Shown here in pieces: positions 11,880 to 25,217 of a DNA stretch of 64,000 bases. The notes beneath the pieces are model-generated. The model saw nothing but the letters and a program-made list of their open reading frames with translations. It was not told where the DNA came from and did not search any database. The number at the start of each line of letters is the position of its first letter. Positions within the stretch are counted from its first letter, which is position 1. Source of the DNA: Eriocheir sinensis (taxonomy: Eukaryota > Arthropoda > Malacostraca > Decapoda > Varunidae); contig NC_066534.1 of the NCBI RefSeq assembly GCF_024679095.1, forward strand, positions 16,470,163 through 16,534,162, in the 5' to 3' direction. The translations under genes were made by a program, and so were the position numbers.

Positions 11880-12760
11880 TAGCTAAAATTTCAGTAAAGT
11901 ATGAATAGCCTAATTTAGTCCGTTCTCAAAATACCACGATTAGACAATTTTCCTTTACGGCGATCAAAGAGGGTACAACAGGGGACACACATAATGCTAT
12001 ACTCCTCCTAATGCTAAATAACAATGCTCTATAATGACGTTGAAAAAGAAAAAAAAATGGGTTGGTCTGTTCTTAAAATACCCAGGTTAGATAATTAATT
12101 TCACGGCAGCTTAGGAAGAGACAAGAGGGGGGACACACGCATAATTATACACTCTTATGCTTCTTTATTTTTATCGTCATCTCTATTTCTCATTATCATT
12201 TTCCTCTTCTTCAGTTATCACCCTCATTCATATATTTGTCATCCTTTCTACTCCTTTCTTTACTGGTATTCCTCTCGTGTTCCTAATGTAAAGTAACCAA
12301 CCGCTTCAGTAATGTATGAAAGTGTGGGTTGGTCCGGTCTTTTAAGATTCCCAGATTAGATCATTCATATTTATCATTCCTTCAACTTCCTTCCTCACTC
12401 GTATTCCTAATGCAAAGTAACCAACCGCTCTATTAACGTGGGAAAGTGTGGGTTAGTCCGGTCTTTTAAGATTCCCAGATTAGGTCATTCATTTCACTGC
12501 CGCTGAGAGGGAGACAAAAAGGAACAACACACATAATATAACCTTGATAAAATAAGTAACCAAGCGCTCCAGCAATGTAGGAAAGGGAAGGTTTAGGCGA
12601 AGACAAGAAGGAAGACATAAAATACTCTTGCTTATCTCCTGTTCTCTTCCTCATTCGTATATCTCACATTCGTATTTCTCTCCCTCTGTTTCCATATATT
12701 CCTCTTCAAGCGTTTCAGCAAGGAAGGAAAGTCTGGGTTGGTCGGGGAATGCCTCAAGAT
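11880..12760 (+). repeat. Dispersed degenerate repeat, long copy
   Basis: Iterated, diverged units contain AGTAACCAA.CGCT, CAGTAATGTA.GAAAG, GGGTTGGTC and CCCAGATTAGATCATT (near 11890, 12050, 12290, 12420, 12550 and 12720). The first ~400 bp match 14500-14900 closely. Confidence 0.75.
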
Positions 12761-13150
12761 ACCCAGATGAAAGAAGTTGTTACGTGGCTGCATCTCATTA
12801 AATTCTCCCCGGCAGATAAAGCAGTTCCCCCTCCACGGCGCCAAGACCCAGAACTCCGTGACTCTATAGTTCGTGCGTTTTAGATCTCGCTGCGTCATTG
12901 TTTTGTCTTCTTTTGTATTACGTAGTTTGTGTTCTCGTGAAGGGCAGGAGGGAATACATAGGTGCTTGCTTCTTCCTCATATTAGGCCCTATAGCTGTAT
13001 GCATGTTATTGTATGTATAGATTAAGGACTGTATATGTGCTTGCTTCTTATTGTTATTACTGTATGTATATATTATTGTATTATCATAGACTATACTGTA
13101 TTTTTGTCATTAATACAACTCTTCCTCTCCTACTCCAACTACTACTACCA
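12761..13150. other. Non-repetitive, 3'-UTR-like AT-rich stretch
   Basis: Mixed then AT-rich sequence with TGTATGTATA and GTGCTTGCTTCTT repeats. Splice or coding evidence was not found. Confidence 0.45.
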
Positions 13151-13151
13151 T

Positions 13152-13201
<50 letters not shown>
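13152..13201. repeat. (ACT)n microsatellite
   Basis: About 50 bp of ACT. Confidence 0.97.
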
Positions 13202-14090
13202 AGGGCCGTGTGTGCGTAGTTTTGTGGACGGCAGAACAAGATTGAATAAGTGACGCTGATTGGAGGCTGAAGGGGGACTTGAAATCTTGAGGGGAAGGAG
13301 AACTTGAGGGAACAAATGTGTCTCAGAGGAGGAGGATGTGAGGGAGGGAGCCGAAGGAGTGGAGGAGGAGGAGGGATACAAGATTAAGGAAGGAGGTAGA
13401 AATAAGAAAGTAGAAGAAAAGTAGAAGCGGGAAAAGAGTATAGAAAAGGATAATTATAAGTACGAAGAAGAGAACTGAAGGAGAGGAACAGAAGAATGAT
13501 AAAGAGAACAGAAGAACAACAGGAGTATAAGAAAGAGGAGAAGAGGATAAGCAAGAGGAAGAGAAAAGAGAATATGATGAAAATAGAACAAACGTAGAAT
13601 ACTATAAAGTTAAAAGAAGATAATGAGGGAGAAGATGAGAAATTATAAGAAAAAGGAAGTTGAAAAAAAAGAAAAACATAAGAATTAGAGATAAGCCCGA
13701 AAAGACGAAATAAAATAAAGTAAAGAGAAAATAACAGCAGTGAAAACGAACTAGGAAATAAGGAAGAACATACCAAAGAAAATAACTACAAGGAGCAAAA
13801 AGGGAATAAGGGATTGTGGGTTGTCTCAAAGGGTTATGGGAGACTAAAAAATATACCGAATGGAAAATATTTCAACCACAAACGATGCAGAGCGGTTAGG
13901 TAAAGGAAGGGAAGGGAAGGGAGGAGAAGGGGAACCACGTATTAAGAAGGGAATATGGAAGGGGGTGATGGTCCTCCCCCTCCTCTTCTTCCTCCTCCTC
14001 CTCCTCCTCCTTCAGCGCCTTAGGAAGGAACCCGAGGAAGGGGAACATAAATTGAATTTCAAAAGCGGCACCTGAGCTCTGTGGCACCTC
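13202..14090. other. Purine-rich non-coding stretch
   Basis: Mostly A/G-rich with a short (CTC)n near 13980-14010. No supported gene. Confidence 0.5.
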
Positions 14091-14196
14091 CATACAGAGA
14101 GAGAGAGAGAGAGAGAGAGAACAGAAAAAAAACTATACGGCAAGGAGACAAAATTTTAAGGAAAAGTAGAACAGCATCATCATCACAAACACTATA

Positions 14197-14200
<4 letters not shown>

Positions 14201-14273
<73 letters not shown>
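14201..14273. repeat. (CT)n microsatellite, with (AG)n upstream
   Basis: About 73 bp of CT; a shorter AG run lies at 14097-14120 in inverted relation. Confidence 0.97.
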
Positions 14274-14274
<1 letters not shown>

Positions 14275-14489
14275 ACCCCACGACACCAGCCAGGAGAAAT
14301 AAAAATAGAAATACAGTTTACTCTACTTCCTTTATTGAAAAATGTGACACAAAAAAATCATGTGGTAAAATCTTTATGCAAAAAGATACAAATGGACACA
14401 AAATAGTGGAAGGAACATTACAAATACCTTCATACAGACAGGGAGACAAAACTCTTGACCCTGAACTGACGGACGGGACACATAAACCC

Positions 14490-15010
14490 TCCCTAAGTTT
14501 TCAGTAATGTAGGAAAAGTCAAATTTAGTCCGTTCTCGAAATACCACGATTAGAGAATTTTATTTTACGGCGATTAAAGAGAACATACCAGGACACACAT
14601 AATGCTATACTCTTGCTAATGATAGATAACAATGCACTAAAACAATGTTGAGAAAAAATGGATTGGTCTGTTCTTAGGATATACAGGTTAGATCATTAAT
14701 TTCACGGCTGCTTAGAAAGAGACAAGGGACACGCACATAATTATATACTCAAGCTTTTGTTCTGTTTATCTTCATCTCTATTTCTCATTATCACACTTCT
14801 CTTCTTTAGGAGTCAACCACATTCAAACAGTTACCATCATTTCCTAATTCGTATTCCTCGCTATATATATAAAGTAACCAAACGCTTCAGCAATGTCGTA
14901 AAGTGTGGGTTGGTTCGCTCTTAAGATACCCAGACTAGATCATTCCACTGCGGCTGAGAGTGAGACAAAACAATTGAAGGAACATTAAAAATACCTCCAT
15001 AAAGACAGGT
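14490..15010 (+). repeat. Dispersed degenerate repeat, second copy
   Basis: It matches 11880-12300 in the same orientation: TTTAGTCCGTTCTC, ATACCACGATTAGA, TTTACGGCGAT and ACACACATAATGCTATACTC, followed by one CAGACTAGATCATT unit. Confidence 0.8.
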
Positions 15011-15241
15011 AGACAAGACTCCCGACCCTGAGCTGAACTGAACCAGACCATCGCAGCAACCCTCACCCACCGCCCTCATAGCGCACTGGATAACACTTCC
15101 TCCTGTCACCCGACAGGCCGGGGTTACAGGCGTTCTCAGATCATTATTTTTTTCCACTGACAAAAAAGGCGAGAGATCCCTGCAGTACTAGTACCCATAG
15201 CAATAAAAAAAAATGCTTGAGAGTATTGGCTATTGGTAAGG

Positions 15242-15392
15242 GTCCAGCTCGTGATCAGACCGTGGTTAAATGAAAAACACACCAGTATACATATAGTTCC
15301 TCGGAGCAAAAAAGTTTTTTTTCTTGATTGGTGATTACGAGTCTAGCTCGTGATCAGACAGTGGGTGAATGAAGAACACACAATTATAGACC
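15242..15392. repeat. 99-bp direct repeat downstream of gene A
   Basis: GTCCAGCTCGTGATCAGAC (15242) and GTCTAGCTCGTGATCAGAC (15341) each begin ~50 bp of similar sequence containing GTGG.T.AATGAA.AACACAC. It lies just after the gene A stop. Confidence 0.75.
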
Positions 15393-15407
15393 TAATGGCG
15401 TGGCGCC

Positions 15408-16763
15408 TCAGGCATTGCGGAGCTGCGGGCAGTACAAGGCGTCCTCCTGGCAAGAGTGATTGGGGAGCTCCTGCGGTGGCGGCTCAACGAGGGGTGGAAG
15501 GACTCTCGGAGGACTGTTGCGGCCCTCCGCGGCGATGAGGGGCGAAGGGCAGTCGGCGACGGTCTGCGCTGCCTCCGCGCTGGGTACGCAGCAGAAGGCA
15601 CAGTCAAGGTGGTCTTGGCGGCGGGTGGCGTGCGGCCAGCGGCGCCTCACGAGGTAGTCAGCCACCTCCGGATGCAACACGAAGACGTGCCACTCTAGAG
15701 CGGAAGGGCAGAACGTGGGGAACCCGCACGCGGCGCACAGAACCAGATGCTTGGTGACCCCCTCGTGAGCGGCGGCGTAGAGGTGCTTCTGGAGGCTGCG
15801 ACGCAGCGGCAGGCGGGCCTTGCAGGTGTAGCAGCCGAAGATCCTGCGGGAGGAAGGTTTGTTAGGCAAGAACAGCAGAAAGCAACAGCAAGAATAAGAT
15901 CACAACATAAGCACAATGAAGGAGCGTTCAGAGCACTGTGTCAAGACAACTCACCTTGGGGTCCCGCGGTAGCGACGCACGGCGCGCGGCGGCTGCCCTG
16001 CGTCTGCCGTGTCCTCGGCTGCAGCAGCGTCGTCGGCGGGAGGAGTGACCATCCATCTTGGCGTCTCGGCGGCAAACCTCATCAGCTCCTGCAAGGCAAC
16101 GGCCGGAGCAACGTTCAGAGTGTTCGCTAGAATGAATAGCGAGGAGCGACCCTCCATAGCGAGGGACTCTTGCAGCTTCACGCGCAGCATCATGGTGTCT
16201 TCGTAGCGGGCCTGCCTGTCCTTCCTGAAGTATGGGGGCGGGAACTCGGTCCACGGGGTGACCACACTGTCCAGGGCCACGACGGTCGATTCTGGGACGG
16301 GAGCACAGCATTGAGGTTGAGGAGCGCCCGCAGGGTACTGGACGAGGGGAGGAACGCGGGGCTCCTCGGCCACAAAAAGGTCATCAGTGTCATCCGTGTC
16401 CTGGGCAGAGTCTGGCCGTGACATGCCGCCGGAAGCCTCTCTGTGCTGGTCACTTACGTCAGAAGATAATGTCACAGGAACGTCATCCGTGCCTCGTCCC
16501 GAGTCTGGTGAGGACTGCTGTTTGTTGGATCGCTGCCCACGTCGCCGCCTCTGTCGCCGTGACTTGCCGCCGGGAGCCCAGCTATTCTGGTCGCCTGCAT
16601 CAGCAGAGACCATCACAGGAGTGTCAGTCGCCTCATCCGTGTCCTGGACTTGGTCTGGCTTGTTGGACCGTTGCCGCTGCCGCGTCTGTCGCCGCCATGA
16701 GCTGTCGCCTGGAGCGTCGCTGTCCTGCTGCTGCTGAGGCCGAGAAGGAGCGTCTTGCGGCAT
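15408..16763 (-). CDS. Gene A: two-exon C2H2 zinc-finger-like protein, ~414 aa
   Basis: Spliced model: exon 1 is 16763-15955, the intron is 15954-15844 and exon 2 is 15843-15408; together they are 1245 nt (415 codons with stop). The start is the first ATG after the predicted Inr, giving a ~55-nt 5' UTR. Residues ~1-150 are disordered, with a short Q run and three imperfect repeats of an R/Q/S-rich plus D/T-rich unit. Residues ~165-250 are a conserved middle region shared with gene B (motifs ILANTLNVAP and RFAAETPRWMVTPP). Exon 2 carries two C2H2-type fingers: C274, C277, H290, H296 and C306, C309, H322, H327 (C-x2-C-x12-H-x4/5-H), then a further CAFC motif. This implies nucleic-acid or protein binding, probably nuclear (inference). 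I do not recognise the family. The paralogue at 26.7 kb, with an identical intron and matching promoter, makes a real gene likely. No nearby AATAAA was seen on this strand; the closest is about 1 kb downstream. Confidence 0.8.
15844..15954 (-). other. Intron of gene A (111 bp)
   Basis: The donor is AAG|GTGAGT and the acceptor is a pyrimidine-rich CTTCCTCCCGCAG, read on the minus strand. It interrupts an Arg codon (AG|G). Without splicing, the frame stops at the TGA inside GTGAGT. All 111 bases are identical to the intron of gene B. Confidence 0.88.
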
Positions 16764-16814
16764 CGCCGTTCTGTAGGAAAGGTGCAGGTCGTTCTGGTTG
16801 CCTGGGTCAGCAGA

Positions 16815-16890
16815 GAGTGAAGTTGTGACAGGAGTGAGTGACTCTTATACCCCCTCGGAGGAGGCGTGACGATGCCTTACACCTGACCTG
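16815..16890 (-). promoter_or_regulatory. Core promoter of gene A: 16-bp element, TATA box, Inr
   Basis: On the minus strand, TATAAG lies at 16849-16844 and TCACTC (Inr-like, A at 16818) is 31 bp downstream of the TATA T. Upstream, CAGGTCAGGTGTAAGG (16890-16875) ends 26 bp before the TATA box, and a CCTCCGAGGGG block lies between them. All elements recur at the same spacing in front of gene B. The Inr departs from the insect TCAKTY consensus at one base. Confidence 0.7.
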
Positions 16891-16894
16891 GCTG

Positions 16895-17210
16895 GAGGGG
16901 GGGCTAAGGAGTAACGCAACTAGTCAGGTCACGGAGACTCTCACCTCATTGCCTCACCTCTCCCCTCACCCTGCCGCACTTTTCTCCACCCTCCTTTTCA
17001 TCACCTGCCCTGTCATAATCCCGCTCTCCCCTCCCCTCCCCCTCCTTAGTCATCTCTCCCCTTACCCTCCCCATATCCCTTCCCCCGCCCCCCGCCCTCT
17101 CCTCTCACCCCCTCGCTTTTCCTCTCCCTCCACCTCCTCATCCCCTCTTCCCTCACTCTCCCGTCCTCTCTTCCCCCGCCTCCCTTCCCCCGTTTCAGAG
17201 ACTAATATAT
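16895..17210. repeat. Pyrimidine-rich stretch upstream of gene A promoter
   Basis: Mostly C/T on the + strand with CCCCTC words. Confidence 0.6.
16922..16934 (-). promoter_or_regulatory. Shared upstream element with a TGACCT core (gene A)
   Basis: CCGTGACCTGACT, read on the minus strand, is also present upstream of gene B at 26546-26558. With the AGGTCA inside the 16-bp element it supplies two nuclear-receptor-type half-sites in opposite orientation. Binding is an inference. Confidence 0.4.
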
Positions 17211-17380
17211 CCCAATATGTGTATGAGTAAATATATTATCCTGATTTTACACTTTTTGTCCTGCTCGTTTAACTTTCATACTTTTTATCTCTTCAGTCGC
17301 TGTGTTTTTCATCTTCCTTTTATTTACTTACACTCAGTTCCTCCGCTCCTCATACCTCAGTTAATATCTTTCCTCCCTGC

Positions 17381-17837
<457 letters not shown>

Positions 17838-18283
17838 GGACACACAAATATGGAAGGTCTTACTCTTCAAAGTATACCAATGATGAGGGTGTGGCGCGCC
17901 CTGATCCTACACAACTGTTCTCTGTTCTTCCCTCTCTGCTTTCCTTCATTTTTTTCTCTAACTCACTACTCTTCATCCCCTTACGGTACCTCTCTTTTTC
18001 TCAGTTTCTTGCGTTGCTCAGTCATAGCTCTCAGTATCTCTCATCCTCCTTCCTCTTCTTCCTTTTCATCATCTCTGTTTCTCCTCTTCCTCATTCTTCT
18101 TTCCTCAGTCGTCTGGTGTCTGTTCTTCCTATGTATTGCTTCCTCATTCTTCTTTCCTCAGTCTTCTGGTGTCTGTTATTCCTGTGTATTGCCATGTATT
18201 CCTTCCTCATTCTTCTTTTCTCAGTCTCCCTTTCTTTCACTCCCAGCCCCTTTCAATACCTCGTTTAAGATAACAAAACACAG

Positions 18284-18392
<109 letters not shown>

Positions 18393-19849
18393 TTAATAGA
18401 AAGAGAGTGAGGACGCGGTGACACATCTCTACACGTAAACTTACCCCACAGATCAACCAACGCAACCTCAGCGGGAGGTTGCTGAGAGTTCACAGGCGGT
18501 CAGGAGTCCAGTGCCCCGCCCTGCACACCTGTCCCTTGTTGATTAGTCACACGCTTACCTGGCAACTGGTTCTCATTCTTATCGTGGATCTAATTTGCAC
18601 TCACTTGTCAGTTCGGATAATTATTCATATATTTATCTTTATAGACGGAGATAGAAAACATGCAGGCAAATCATTTGGATAATTTCATACGTTTAGCTAG
18701 TTAGAAAGAAGCGAAAACAGTAAGCAGACAAAAAAAAATGTATGATTTATATATTTATTTATTTAAAAAGAGGAGAAAAAACATGGAGACTAATAATCAA
18801 ACGCATAATCCATTAGAGACAGACAGACAGACTGACATGTTGAAAGAGTAAAAAATGCTATCATTCAACTGTTTTTATTAATTACCTTATTGCATGTCTA
18901 TTCATATCATTATTATTTGCATACTATTCTGTTCCATTGAAAAGTGCACACTCTCTCCTTTAACCTCGCCTCGCCTCGTCCGCTCCCTTCACTGCTCGTA
19001 AAAAGGGCTTACAATAACATAGCATATCGACCTTACTCAGATTACTACAAGGAAAAACAAAAATGCAAATAGTCTACATTGTCTACTATTCATAATTTTT
19101 ACTCAGGCCTTAGAATAACAAAGGATATCCTGCTCAGATTGCTGCAAGGAAAAACAAATATGCAAATACTCTACATTGTCTTCTATTATCCTCCCATTAT
19201 GTGGCGTCAAGTAACCTCTGCTCCTCGCGGCCTTAGGGAAGTGGGTGCGGTGTTGATGTCAGTCTTCAAACACATGTGCAGCTCAAGGGGTGTGGCGGTG
19301 CGGTGTAGGTGTCAGAATTTCCAAACACAGGTGGAGCTTAAGGCGGGCGCGGGGATTATCCAGGTACAGGTGTTGGTGTGGCTGTCAAGGTGTGGCGGAT
19401 TGAAGGGTGGATTAGTCTTCAATTCAAGGTTGCTTCTCTCTCTCTCATTACAGACACACAAATATGGAAGGTTTTACTCTTCAAAGTGTGCCAATGATGA
19501 GAGTGTGGCGTGCCCTGATGCTACACAACTCTTCTCTGCTCTTCCCTCTATGCTTTCCTTTGTTTTTTTCTCTAACTTACTCACTACTCTTCATCCCCTT
19601 GCGGTACCTCTCTTTCTAAGTTTCTTGCGTTGCTCAGTCATAGCTCTCAGTATCTCTCATCCTCCTTCCTCTTCTTCCTTTTCATCATCTCTGTTTCTCC
19701 TCTTCCTCCTTCCTCTTCCTCCTTCTTCTTTCCTCAGTCTTCTGGTGTCTGTTCTTCCTATGTATTGCTTCCTCATTCTTCTTTTCTCAGTCTCCCTTTC
19801 TTTCACTCGCAGCCCCTTTCAATAACTCGTTTAAGATAACAAAACACAG

Positions 19850-19960
<111 letters not shown>

Positions 19961-21468
19961 AATATAGAAAGAGAGGGAGGACGGGGTGACAAATCTGTAC
20001 ACGTAATGTTACCCCTCAGGTCAACCAAGGCAAGGTCAGGGTGAGGTTGCTGAGTGGTCACAGGCGGTCAGGGAGTGTCCCGTGCCCCGCCCTCCACACC
20101 TGTCCCTTGTTGATTAGTCACACGCTTACCTGGCAACTGGTTCTCATTCTTATCGTGGATCTAATTTGCACTCACTTGTCAGTTCGGATAATTATTCATA
20201 TATTTATCTTTATAGACGGAGATAGAAAACATGCAGGCAAATCATTTGGATAATTTCATACATTTACCTAGTTAGAATGAAGCGAAAACAGTATGCAGAC
20301 AAAAAAATGTATGATTTATATATTTATTTATTTAAAAAGAGGAGAAAAAATATGGAGACTAATAATCAAACGCATAATCCATTAGAGACAGACAGACAGA
20401 CTGACATGTTGAAAGAGTAAAAAATGCTATCATTCAACTGTTTTTATTAATTACCTTATTGCATGTCTATTCATATCATTATTATTTGCATACTATTCTG
20501 TTCCATTGAAAAGTGCACACTCTCTCCTTTAACCTCGCCTCGCCTCGTCCGCTCCCTTCACTGCTCGTAAAAAGGGCTTACAATAACAGCATATCGACCT
20601 TACTCAGATTACTACAAGGAAAAACAAAAATGCAAATAGTCTACATTGTCTACTATTCATAATTTTTACTCAGGCTTTAGAATAGCAAAGGATATCCTGC
20701 TCAGATTGCTGCAAGGAAAAACAAACATGCAAATACTCTACATTGTCTTCTATTATCCTCCCATCATGTGGCGTCAAGTAACCTCTGCTCCTCGCGGCCT
20801 TAGGGAAGTGGGTGCGGTGTTGATGTCAGTCTTCAAACACATGTGCAGCTCAAGGGGTGTGGGCGGTGCGGTGTAGGTGTCAGAATTTCTAAACACAAGT
20901 GGAGCTTAAGGCGGGCGCCGGGATTATCCAGGTACAGGTGTTGGTGTGGCTGTCAAGGTGTGGCGGATTGAAGGGTGGATTAGTCTTCAATTCAAGGTTG
21001 CTTCTCTCTCTCATTACAGACACACAAATATGGAAGGTTTTACTCTTCAAAGTATGCCAATGATGAGGGTGTGGCGTGCCCTGATGCTACACAACTCTTC
21101 TCTGCTCTTCCCTCTCTGCTTTCCTTTGTTTTTTTCTCTAACTTACTCACTACTCTTCATCCCCTTGCGGTACCTCTCTTTCTAAGTTTCTTGCGTTGCT
21201 CAGTCTTCGCTCTCAGTATCTCTCATCCTCCTTCCTCTTCTTCCTTTTCATCATCTCTGTTTCTCCTCTTCCTCCTTCCTCTTCCTCCTTCTTCTTTCCT
21301 CAGTCTTCTGGTGTCTGTTCTTCCTATGTATTGCTTCCTCATTCTTCTTTCCTCAGTCGTCTGGTGTATGTTCTTCCTATGTATTGCTTCCTCAATCTTC
21401 TTTCCTCTGTCTCCCTTTCTTTCACTCCCAGCCCCTTTCAATACCTCGTTTAAGATAACAAAACACAG

Positions 21469-21593
<125 letters not shown>

Positions 21594-24126
21594 TTCATAT
21601 AGAAAGAGAGGGAGGACGGGGTGACAAATCTGTACACGTAATGTTACCCCTCAGGTCAACCAAGGCAAGGTCAGGGTGAGGTTGCTGAGTGGTCACAGGC
21701 GGTCAGGGAGTGTCCCGCGCCCCGCCCTGCACACCTGTCCCTTGTTGATTAGTCACACGCTTACCTGGCAACTGGTTCTCATTCTTATCGTGGATCTAAT
21801 TTGCACTCACTTGTCAGTTCGGATAATTATTCATATATTTATCTTTTTAGACAGAGATAGAAAACATGCAGGCAAATCATTTGGATAATTTCATACATTT
21901 AGCTAGTTAGAAAGAAGCGAAAACAGTAAGCAGACAAAAAAAAAGTATGATTTATATATTTATTTATTTAAAAAGAGGAGAAAAAATATGGAGACTAATA
22001 ATCGAACGCATAATCCATTAGAGACAGACAGACAGACTGACATGTTGAAAGAGTAAAAAATGCTATCATTCAACTGTTTTTATTAATTACCTTATTGCAT
22101 GTCTATTCATATCATTATTATTTGCATACTATTCTGTTCCATTGAAAAGTGCATACTCTCCTTTAACCTCGCCTCGTCCGCTCCCTTCACTGCTCGTAAA
22201 AAGGACTTACAATAACATAGCATATCGACCTTACTCAGATTACTACAAGGAAAAACAAAAATGCAAATAGTCTACATTGTCTACTATTCATAATTTTTAC
22301 TCAGGCCTTAGAATAACAAAGGATATCCTGCTCAGATCGCTGCAAGGAAAAACAAACATGCAAATACTCTACATTGTCTTCTATTATCCTCCCATCATGT
22401 GGCGTCAAGTAACCTCTGCTCCTCGCGGCCTTAGGGAAGTGGGTGCGGTGTTGATGTCAGTCTTCAAACACATGTGCAGCTCAAGGGGTGTGGGCGGTGC
22501 GGTGTAGGTGTCAGAATTTCCAAACACAGGTGGAGCTTAAGGCGGGCGCGGGGATTATCCAGGTACAGGTGTTGGTGTGGCTGTCAAGGTGTGGCGGATT
22601 GAAGGGTGGATTAGTCTTCAATTCAAGGTTGCTTCTCTCTCTCATTACAGACACACAAATATGGAAGGTTTTACTCTTCAAAGTGTGCCAATGATGAGGG
22701 TGTGGCGTGCCCTGATGCTACACAACTCTTCTCTGCTCTTCCCTCTAGCTTTCCTTTGTTTTTTTCTCTAACTTATTCACTACTCTTCATCCCCTTACGG
22801 TACCTCTCTTTCTAAGTTTCTTGCGTTGCTCAGTCTTCGCTCTCAGTATCTCTCATCCTCCTTCCTCTTCTTCCTTTTCATCATCTCTGTTTCTCCTCTT
22901 CCTCCTTCTTCTTTCCTCAGTCTTCTGGTGTCTGTTCTTCCTATGTATTGCTTCCTCATTCTTCTTTCCTCAGTCGTCTGGTGTATGTTCTTCCTATGTA
23001 TTCCTTCCTCATACTTCTTTTCTCAGTCTCCCTTTCTTTCACTCCCAGCCCCTTTCAATAACTCGTTTAAGATAACAAAACACAGTACACATAGAGAGAG
23101 AGTTAATATAGATAGATAGAGGAGGAGGACGAGGTGACAAGGTGACATACGTATATGTTACCGCTCAGGTCAACCAAGGCAAGGTCAGGGTGAGGTTGCT
23201 TAGTGGTCACAGGCGGTCAGGGAGTGTCCCGCGCCCCGCCCTCCACACCTGTCCCTTGTTAATTAGTCACACGCTTACCTGGCAACTGGTTCTCATTCTT
23301 ATCGTGGATCTAATCTGCACACACTTGTCAGTTCTGATAATTATTCATATATTTATCTTTATAGACGGAGATAGAAAACATGCAGGCAAATCATTTGGAT
23401 AATTTCATACATTTAGCTAGTTAGAAAGAAGCGAAAACAGTAAGCAGACAAAAAAATGTATGATTTATATATTTATTTATTTAAAAAGAGGAGAAAAAAC
23501 ATGGGAGACTAATAATCAAACGCATAATCCATCAGAGACAGACAGACATGTTGAGAGAATAAATAAATGCTATCATTCAACTGTTTTTATTAATTACCTT
23601 ATTGCATGTCTATTCATATAATTATTATTTGCATACTATTCTGTTCCATTGAAAAGTGCATACTCTCTCCTTTAACCTCGCCTCGTCCGCTCCCTTCACT
23701 GCTCGTAAAAAGGGCTTACAATAACATAGCATATCGACCTTACTCAGATTACTACAAGGAAAAACAAAAAATGCAAATAGTCTACATTGTCTACTATTCA
23801 TAATTTTTACTCAGGCTTTAGAATAGCAAAGGATATCCTGCTCAGATCGCTGCAAGGAAAAACAAACATGCAAATACTCTACATTGTCTTCTATTATCCT
23901 CCCATCATGTGGCGTCAAGTAACCTCTGCTCCTCGCGGCCTTAGGGAAGTGGGTGCGGTGTTGATGTCAGTCTTCAAACACATGTGCAGCTCAAGGGGTG
24001 TGGGCGGTGCGGTGTAGGTGTCAGAATTTCCAAACACAGGTGGAGCTTAAGGCGGGCGCGGGGATTATCCAGGTACAGGTGTTGGTGTGGCTGTCAAGGT
24101 GTGGCGGATTGAAGGGTGGATTAGTC

Positions 24127-25181
24127 TCAGCGTGCAGGGGAGGGCTGTGTTCATTCTCACACACCAAATGGCCACCCTACATAAATACATTAAATGATAC
24201 ATACATACATACATACTTACTACAACAATTAACAAAGGGGATATCAGTGGCGGTTAATTGATATTTTGGATATATTAACAGATTTTACCTTATCATCTGT
24301 GGAGTATTACCTTAGACATTCATTGATAATTTCTATAAGGGTAAACTCGCCTCGAAAACCGGGACTGAAAAAGAAAACTGGACCAGCCTTACCGCGATTT
24401 ACCTGTATATACCTTACCTCACCCTCCCTCTCGCCCCTCCCTTTCATCCTCACTTTTGACCGGAGGGGATATCACTGGTGCTGTAATTCCATTCTTTTCC
24501 TTGCCCTCCACCTCACTTTTGACCTGAGGGGATATCACATGTGTGGCGCTTCATCCTCCCCCCTTCCCACCTCCTACTCCCTTCACCTCTCCCCCTCCTC
24601 CCCGGTACAGCTGTGGCCCCGAGTAACGTTTTCAGGTGCTGCAAGTGAGGTAAGACGATGCTGGATGATTCCACGCCACCGCCTTCTGCTGCCACGGTGA
24701 CCTCAATAATAAGAATTACCACTACTACTATCATATAAACAGCAACAATAACTACTACTACTACAACTATTACCGGACTTGTGGTTCGCTAAACGATCCA
24801 TTAGGTTTGTAAAGCAAAATTCTGTCATCAAACAACACTGTGATTCGTGCGATCGGATCTATGGGCCGGTATGGGAGACACTCAATCTTAGGAAATAGTA
24901 TCAGGTACTTATGCACGAATACAACATGAATTGTAATGTAGCTGATAACTCTTGGGAAAATATACAGAACGAACAATGTCATATTAGGGAAATGGTGCTT
25001 TGATCAGAGAATAATGCCATAAGAGAGATACCAGAGTTGACGCAATGTTATCTGAAAAATGAAATGAAGATTATGATCCATGGGCTGTGCAGTGAATGGA
25101 GAGCCGCCCCTTTCAATTAGGTAAACTCCTCTCTCTATATCTACATTTTCTTATATAACTGAATATCTTTTACATACTTTT

Positions 25182-25217
<36 letters not shown>

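Noticed and set aside
14331..14336. AATAAA (minus) as the poly(A) signal of gene A
   Set aside because: It lies more than 1 kb past the stop, beyond other repeats, so the link is too weak to list.
20646..20876. 76-codon frame recurring in the 1.6-kb array units
   Set aside because: It is conserved only because the units are near-identical; there is no domain, splice evidence or codon-type variation.
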